A stretch of 26,836 bases of DNA. Source: Chromera velia (taxonomy: Eukaryota; Sar; Chromeraceae). Made by a program: the position numbers and the translations under genes. Below the pieces are notes generated by a model. It searched no databases. It was given only the letters and a program-made list of their open reading frames with translations, and was not told where the DNA came from. The stretch covers positions 1 to 26,836 of the forward strand of contig JAHBMJ010001732.1 of assembly GCA_018398765.1 (NCBI GenBank). The letters are read 5' to 3'. Of this stretch, positions 22,011 through 26,836 are shown in pieces. Position 1 is the stretch's first letter. Every line of letters begins with the position of its first letter.

Positions 22011-22359
22011 AAATTTTAACTTGAATTAATAAATTCATACATTTTTTTTATTTCTATATGTAGTTTTATATGTTTAGCCGCAAATAAGCGTAAGTCCATT
22101 CAGTTTTCTACTAAATTCCTAGCTAAATTCCCACCCAGGAAGAATTTTATAGAAACTTTAACTCACAATGTATTAATTGCTGTAGTAAATATGTTGAAAA
22201 TTCTGCTAGAAATTCTATGTAAGGAAGTCTTTGTTGTTTTTTAATTGTTGTAAACTCCATCCTCCAAATGATTCTGCTTTTCAAATTTTAGGAAGGCAAA
22301 AACATTCTATTTGGTCCAGGAAAAGCCAGCATCCAAGCATATGAAAACAGAAAAGAAAA
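22011..22359. other. AT-rich gene-free stretch
   Basis: AT-rich single-copy-looking sequence with stops in all frames. Nothing recognised. Confidence 0.5.
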
Positions 22360-22986
22360 CCAGAAAAATGAAACTAGAGCAGACGTCATATATGCAGACA
22401 GACAAGAAAGATGAAGACTGAAAGGTCTTTATGTGAGGAGACAAGGAAGATGAAAGTGAAGCGGACTTTCTACAAGCAGACGGGCTAGCAGATAGGAAAG
22501 ATTGATGAAACTGGAGAGGCCGTCATATACGCAGGCAGGAAAGATGAGAGCGCCGAGACCCGTCATGCAAGCAGGCAAGACGGACGAAAGCGGAGGAAAG
22601 CGGAAAGTCATCGTGCATGCACAAGAAAGATGGAACCTGAGAAGACGTCACACAAACCGACAGGAAACATGGAAGCGGAAAAGCTTTTATGCAAGTCGAC
22701 AAAAAAGATTCATGAAACTGGAGAGGCCCTTAACACGCAGGCAAGAAAGATGGAAGCTAGCAGAAAGTGGTCATGCAAGCCGGCAAGACAAACAAAAGTG
22801 GGGAGTCGGCATGCAAGCAAACAGCAAAGGTGGAAGCTGAGAACACTGTCATGTCATGCAAACCGGCAGGAAACATGGAAGCAAAGACGCTTTCATGCAA
22901 GTCGACATGCAGGAACGATACAAGTCGAGAGGTGCTCAATCACGCCGGCAGGAAAATTAAGATGGAAGCGCGGAAGCCGTCATGCA
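22360..22986. repeat. Degenerate tandem array related to the 38-bp satellite
   Basis: Imperfect repeats of a purine-rich unit share the words GAGAGGCCGTCAT, CATGCAAGC, GGCAGGAAAGATGG and GAAGC with the regular array at 24713-25009, but with variable spacing and many substitutions. It ends abruptly at 22986, where the inverted-repeat element starts. Open frames across it (such as 22630-23079) are not conserved between units and arise because the purine-rich strand has few stops. Confidence 0.75.
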
Positions 22987-23233
22987 CCCTATCAAATTAA
23001 GACAAATGGAACAAGAAAATGGTTAAAAATTAACCATTTAGGTCTCAAATTTAATTTTTGGTATACCTCAGTTTCATAAAAAATATTTATCATACAAGTC
23101 TCAAAACTAGTGCGCCTAACTTAATTTTAATAGTTTAATGTTATCACTAACTTTGAAGCTCTTAGAGAAAAGATTTTCATACTTTTTACCATTTATCATT
23201 TTTGGTAATCGAAAAAAAAAGAATTGGTACATA
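22987..23233 (+). repeat. Left terminal inverted repeat
   Basis: This arm pairs with 24395-24641. It contains a subterminal palindrome, AATGGTTAA-AAA-TTAACCATT (about 23019-23039), conserved in both arms. Homology stops just after AATTGGTACATA. The words ACCATTTAGGTCTCAA recur once more inside at about 23286-23301. Confidence 0.9.
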
Positions 23234-23370
23234 TTTTTTTTTAGTTAAAAAGTATGATTTTTCATATCATTTGGTACCATTTCATACCATTTAGGTCTCA
23301 ATTTTGTTATGTCTAAACTAGAAGAGTTTGAAGCGTTCTAGAAGTGCCAAACGCTTTCGGACACTTTGAA

Positions 23371-23866
23371 TTAGTAGAAGCCTCTTTAAAAAGAAGAGAG
23401 ACTTAATAAAAGAACGAGTGCAGAAGCTGAAACAAACAAAGAGAAGGGCAGGAAAGAGGGGCTTCACAAAAGAACGAGTGCATTGCAACTAAGATGCAAG
23501 AAGGCATCAGAGTTTGTACAGAAATACGCATGCAAGGAAACGTTAACTTCATTCCCCCTGCTCTCATTCCCTTTTCTCCCCCTCCATCCTCTTCCTCGTC
23601 TTCCTCCTCCTCTTCCTAAATTAGTAGAAGCCTCTTTAAAGAGAAGAGAGACTTAACAAAAGAACGAGTGTAGAAGCCGAAACAAACAAAGAGAAGGGCA
23701 GGAAAGAGGGGCTTCACAAAAGAACGAGTGCATTGCAATGAAAATACAAGAAGGCATCAGATTTTGTACAGAAGGATGCATGCAAAGAAACGTTAACTTC
23801 ATTCCCTCTGCTCTCATTCCTCTTTTCCCCCTCCCTCCTCTTCCTCGTCTTCCTCCTCCTCTTCCT
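23371..23866 (+). repeat. Internal tandem duplication, two copies of about 250 bp
   Basis: Copy 1 (about 23371-23618) and copy 2 (about 23621-23866) both start TTAGTAGAAGCCTCTTTAAA and end in a pyrimidine tract TCCTCCTCCTCTTCCT, with scattered substitutions. Within each copy AAAAGAACGAGTG occurs twice. Copy 2 reads into the coding end of the minus-strand open frame, so its pyrimidine tract is the acidic tail codons of that frame; copy 1 is a detached duplicate of the tail and 3' flank. Confidence 0.85.
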
Positions 23867-24249
23867 TTGGAGTTCGAACCAAATCATACAGAAGATAAAA
23901 TCCAGGATAAGGAGATTCATGTTCGAAACCATCTGCATCCGTATATTTGTAGAAGGGGGAACGGGACCAGTTGACCCAAACATCACTATACTGTTTCATA
24001 TATACAAATTTAGCTTCTCCCTGGACCCCCTCCTTCACTTGTACTGTATGTTTTGTGCCTTTCTGCATTATATACTTCATAGGGATGACATCACCTGGAG
24101 GTAGATTCCCCAAGAGACCGAGCTCGATCATCACTTTATAATAATCATAATCCCTTTTTGCCTCGTCCATGTCGAGAGCCTTTCTCTCTCTATTTATCAT
24201 TTCTTTCTCTTTCGCGGCCTCAAAATATGTTTGATATATTGTTTTTTTC
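23814..24249 (-). CDS. Unrecognised ORF inside the inverted-repeat element
   Basis: From the ATG at 24200 the frame encodes 128 residues. It stays open upstream to 24249, just after an in-frame TAG that could equally be a CACTAG splice acceptor, adding a natural-looking TYFEAAKEKE. The protein is hydrophilic with aromatic-rich stretches (KRDYDYYKVMIELGLLGNLP; YSDVWVNWSRSPFYKYTDAD) and a C-terminal run of Glu with some Asp and Gly. It has no membrane segment, DDE signature or zinc finger that I can see. Amino acid usage looks like a real protein rather than noise. It may be the 3' part of a captured host gene or the element's own protein; I cannot assign a function. Confidence 0.4.
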
Positions 24250-24394
24250 TAGTGGCACGTATCTTTTTTTACTATTTTTATATTTGTCCACTCACTAGAA
24301 GCCTAAAGAATAACTAAACCCATAAAAAAAAAATGATTACCAATTCATACAAAAAAAAAAATAGATTCACCATTTTTTTTATATAGGAAAAAAT

Positions 24395-24641
24395 TATGTA
24401 CCAATTCTTTTTTTTTTATTACCAAAAATGATAAATGGTAAAAAGTATGAAAAATCTTTTCTCTAAGAGCTTCAAAGTTAGTGATAACATTAAACTATTA
24501 AAATTGAGTTAGGTGCACTAATTTTGAGACTTGTATGATAAATATTTTTTATGAAACTGAGGTGTACCAAAAATGAAAATTGAGACCTAAATGGTTAATT
24601 TTTAACCATTTTCTTGTCCCATTTGTCTTAATTTAATAGGG
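24395..24641 (-). repeat. Right terminal inverted repeat
   Basis: Reverse complement of the left arm with about ten substitutions and one 1-nt indel in a T run. It ends AATAGGG at 24641, followed by CAAGCAAAC of the satellite flank. Confidence 0.9.
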
Positions 24642-24712
24642 CAAGCAAACATGACAGAAGAAAGCAGAGACCCACCCGGTAAGTAAAAAAGAAAGATGGG
24701 AATATGAAAGTG

Positions 24713-25009
24713 GAGAGGTCTTCATGCAAACAGATAGAAAGATGGGAATGGAGAGGCCGTCGTGCAAACAGACAGAAAGATGGAAGTAGAGAGGCCTTTG
24801 TGCAAACAGATAGAAAGATGAGAGTGGAGAGGCCGTCATGCAAACAGATAGAAAGACAGAAGTGGAGAGGCTGTCATGCAAACAGACAGAACGACGAACG
24901 TGGAGAGGCCTTCATATAAACAGATAGAAAGATGAAAGTGGAGAGGCCGTCATGCAAACAGACAGAAAGATGCAAATGGAGAGGCCGTCATGCAAACAGA
25001 CAGAACTGA
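24713..25009 (+). repeat. 38-bp satellite, about 8 tandem copies
   Basis: The unit starts GAGAGGCCGTCATGCAAACA and continues GACAGAAAGATGGAAGTG. Copies start at 24713, 24751, 24789, 24827, 24865, 24903, 24941 and 24979, an exact 38-bp period with no indel and a few substitutions each. As 38 is not a multiple of three the array is not a coding repeat. There are no unique spacers, so it is not a CRISPR array. Confidence 0.92.
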
Positions 25010-25489
25010 CTATACTAACAATTAAAACTTTTGTACTAGAAAGTGACTTTTAATTTTCTATATATCACACTAAATTTTATATAAAAAACTAAGTCTTTAA
25101 AGCACTTAGAATGATTCTATTTATTGTTTCTTACCTGCATGAAAGTATGAACAACTTTTAAAGATAAGGTTTAATGGGTTTGTGGTGTGTATGTTGGAAA
25201 TTGTTGGACGTGAGTGAGGGGAAAAAGTAACTGTTATAGTATGTTGATATGTCGGGGAGTGATTGCAAACTCTGCAGGCATGTGACAATGCGCAGTGTAA
25301 TGCACAAACAAGCTAACTTTTACTTCTAATGGAATACGCCGAATCCACACACTGATGTAAGGAGGGAACACACAGCGGGTAACCCCCATGAAAAGTAAAA
25401 ATGAATGTCCGCAAACAGATCTGCTAATTTGACACCCACAAAAAGCAGTTCAACCAAACAAATGTTGAGCACTATGACCGTATAAGAGG
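25010..25489. other. Gene-free stretch
   Basis: AT-rich sequence following the satellite. No open frame of interest, no RNA gene, no repeat recognised. Confidence 0.5.
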
Positions 25490-26660
25490 TAAATGCTTAG
25501 CTTCTGAAAGTCTGATCGATCCATGGCCTCTAGCCAGAGGGCCTTGCCCACGACCGGCCATTATAGCGTTCTTGTTTTTTCTAGGTGAGGCCCGGCACTG
25601 GCTACTAGGTCTTAGTCCACCCAGGAGTCCTACTTCCAAATTCTTATGCAAACAAGAGCTGCGCCTCACTCCCACAACTTCAGATCACCCGAGATTACCA
25701 GCCGTAATGCTTCTTTACGAAACCCAAGCACCGACAAATGGTCCTCCGAGAAAGGCTCAGTCTGACCTGCAGCACAGATATACAAAAATTCATAAAGTGG
25801 CTCACCTTCTGGCCACCCAGAGCTGGCCCTTTCATCCAGAAAGCCTTTCCAGCTCAGCATCTAGAGCTTGTTAGAGCGTACGCACAGAAGGGATTTGATA
25901 GAAGCTTTACTGGGGCAACTTCGTAGGCCCCTTTGCGTGGAGACGGGCCGTGCCCTTCGTGATGGAAGATCGAAATTGCCCTCTCAGGGCAACCAGTAGA
26001 GTGAATATCATAAACCTAAGAAAAAGCAAAAAAGCCAATCCTCCGGGCTTTCGATAAAGCCTACTTTCATCGCTAGAGAGCAAGTCTGTGTGATGGGAGA
26101 GAGGCGGCACTAGGTCTTCCTCTGATCGACTTGAAACATTCGACGGAAAGCCGATTTTGGGAGCCGATTTTAGATTGGCCAACCATGTGATGGCCCCGGA
26201 AGGCAAACTACGCGTTGTGAGCCAGGGCCCGGCCGGCCACCAAGGCCAAAAAGCACTTCCCGGCTGCGCGTTCACCCATCAAAATACTGATCTGAAAAAT
26301 TCTCAGTCAGGTCTTCAGAAAGTTCTCCTCCACTCAGAAAGTCGGTCAACAGAATGGGCCTCTATCCACAAAATCTCATTGTCAAGCGTTCCATTAGATT
26401 GTATTGGAAGGCTTGACAACGACGAAATCGTGTTCAACTTGTTATTCCAGAACCTCATTTTTGGAGGGGTTACAGATTCCGGAGTTTTTTCCCCCTCCAG
26501 TATCTGTGTTGGCTGGACACCTCTGGTTGCTCGTGGGAGTGGTTGCCTCGGTGCAAAGGAGTTGTCCGACAACTAGAAGGGTTGCCGGACTGGTTTGGGT
26601 CGCTCAATTAGGTCAGTTTGTTTTGTCTCGTTCCACCAGCAACAGGGGGGGGTAGACCCT
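25490..26660. other. Unassigned region of different composition
   Basis: Base composition rises to near-balanced GC and the microsatellites and A/T runs vanish. Several open frames of 60-139 residues exist on both strands but none shows a recognisable domain. Small hairpins are common, for example GGCTTT-CGAT-AAAGCC near 26047-26062. Short words on the plus strand recall LSU rRNA core motifs (GACCTGCA at 25764, ACTGGGGC at 25909, GACGGAAAG at 26142, CGTTGTGAG at 26213), in scrambled order. These matches are too short to call an rRNA. An organelle-derived or transposon-derived segment are both possible. Confidence 0.3.
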
Positions 26661-26665
26661 CTTAT

Positions 26666-26697
26666 AGGGGTACGAAGCGGCGGAATTTCGTACCCCT
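26666..26697. repeat. Small hairpin nested at the left edge of the terminal palindrome
   Basis: AGGGGTACGAA (26666-26676) pairs with TTCGTACCCCT (26687-26697) around a 10-nt loop. The same GGGGTACGAA word occurs again at the window end, so this hairpin competes with the larger palindrome. Confidence 0.85.
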
Positions 26698-26836
26698 GGT
26701 GGAGGGGGGGGGTCCGACCTCCTCTGCAGGTTTGCGTCCAAAATGTGTCTAGGAAACACTCCTAGACACATTTTGGACGCAAACCTGCAGAGGAGGTCGG
26801 ACCCCCCCCCTCCACCAGGGGTACGAAATTCCGCCG
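26678..26836. repeat. Perfect 77-bp inverted repeat with 5-nt loop at the window end
   Basis: Arm 26678-26754 is the exact reverse complement of arm 26760-26836, including matched runs of nine G and nine C; the loop is AACAC. No mismatch was found on reading both arms. The right arm finishes exactly at the last base, so the sequence probably stops because of the fold-back. Confidence 0.95.

Larger units (their letters stand above)
22987..24641. mobile_element. 1,655-bp element with long terminal inverted repeats (putative DNA transposon)
   Basis: The two ends are inverted copies about 247 bp long that start CCCTAT(C/T)AAATTAAGAC and differ at about 11 positions by eye (roughly 95-96% identical). 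The element interrupts a satellite array: related repeats lie on both outer sides. A CA dinucleotide directly flanks each end and could be a 2-bp target duplication, although this short match may be chance. The interior holds a 250-bp tandem duplication and one minus-strand open frame with no resemblance to a transposase that I recognise, so the element is probably non-autonomous or a type with an unfamiliar protein. Superfamily is not assigned. Confidence 0.75.

Noticed and set aside
22630-23079. 149-residue open frame on the plus strand
   Set aside because: It runs across the degenerate purine-rich satellite and into the transposon arm; the units are not in a common frame and no domain is seen.
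24713-25009. Regular 38-bp repeats considered as a CRISPR array
   Set aside because: The copies are directly contiguous with no unique spacers, and the context is eukaryotic.
25907-26576. Open frames of 122 and 139 residues on opposite strands
   Set aside because: They lack recognisable motifs or a hydrophobic pattern and overlap one another; length alone is not enough at this GC content.

Overview
The window is nuclear DNA from an intron-rich eukaryote. Two protein-coding genes, transcribed divergently, occupy roughly 1.0-19.9 kb. A gene-poor, AT-rich and repeat-rich tract follows (about 19.9-25.5 kb), and the last 1.35 kb has a different base composition and ends in a perfect palindrome. 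The short exons, microsatellite-filled introns, GCAG acceptors and style of the two genes would suit a chromerid-like alveolate (Chromera/Vitrella type). That assignment is an inference; no species marker is present.

Layout. (1) 1-1012: AT-rich sequence with no gene seen. (2) 1013-3548, minus strand: a three-exon gene for a 461-residue membrane protein that looks like a distant bestrophin-type anion channel. (3) 3549-4203: shared divergent intergenic region. (4) 4204-19850, plus strand: a 36-exon gene, rebuilt by reading frame and splice phase, for a complete 1,313-residue P4-type ATPase (phospholipid flippase). All main catalytic motifs are present. Its introns hold GT, CT, GA, TA, GTCN and GAAT microsatellites and one 30-N assembly gap. 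(5) 19851-22360: non-coding, with two (TTTGA)n-tailed retroelement-like 3' ends in opposite orientation. (6) 22360-25009: a tandem satellite (38-bp unit, exact period in the right block, degenerate in the left) interrupted by a 1,655-bp element with about 247-bp terminal inverted repeats, an internal 250-bp duplication and one minus-strand ORF. (7) 25010-25490: nothing recognised. (8) 25490-26660: unassigned sequence of different composition, with weak short matches to LSU rRNA core motifs. (9) 26678-26836: a perfect 77-bp inverted repeat with a 5-nt loop that stops exactly at the window end.

The two genes both encode polytopic membrane proteins and share one upstream region, so common regulation is possible but not shown. 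The most unusual general signal is splicing: 24 of 37 reconstructed introns begin GTC (mostly GTCAGT or GTCGGT, often as tandem GTCN repeats), and 31 of 37 end in GCAG. One intron appears to use a GC-AG pair.
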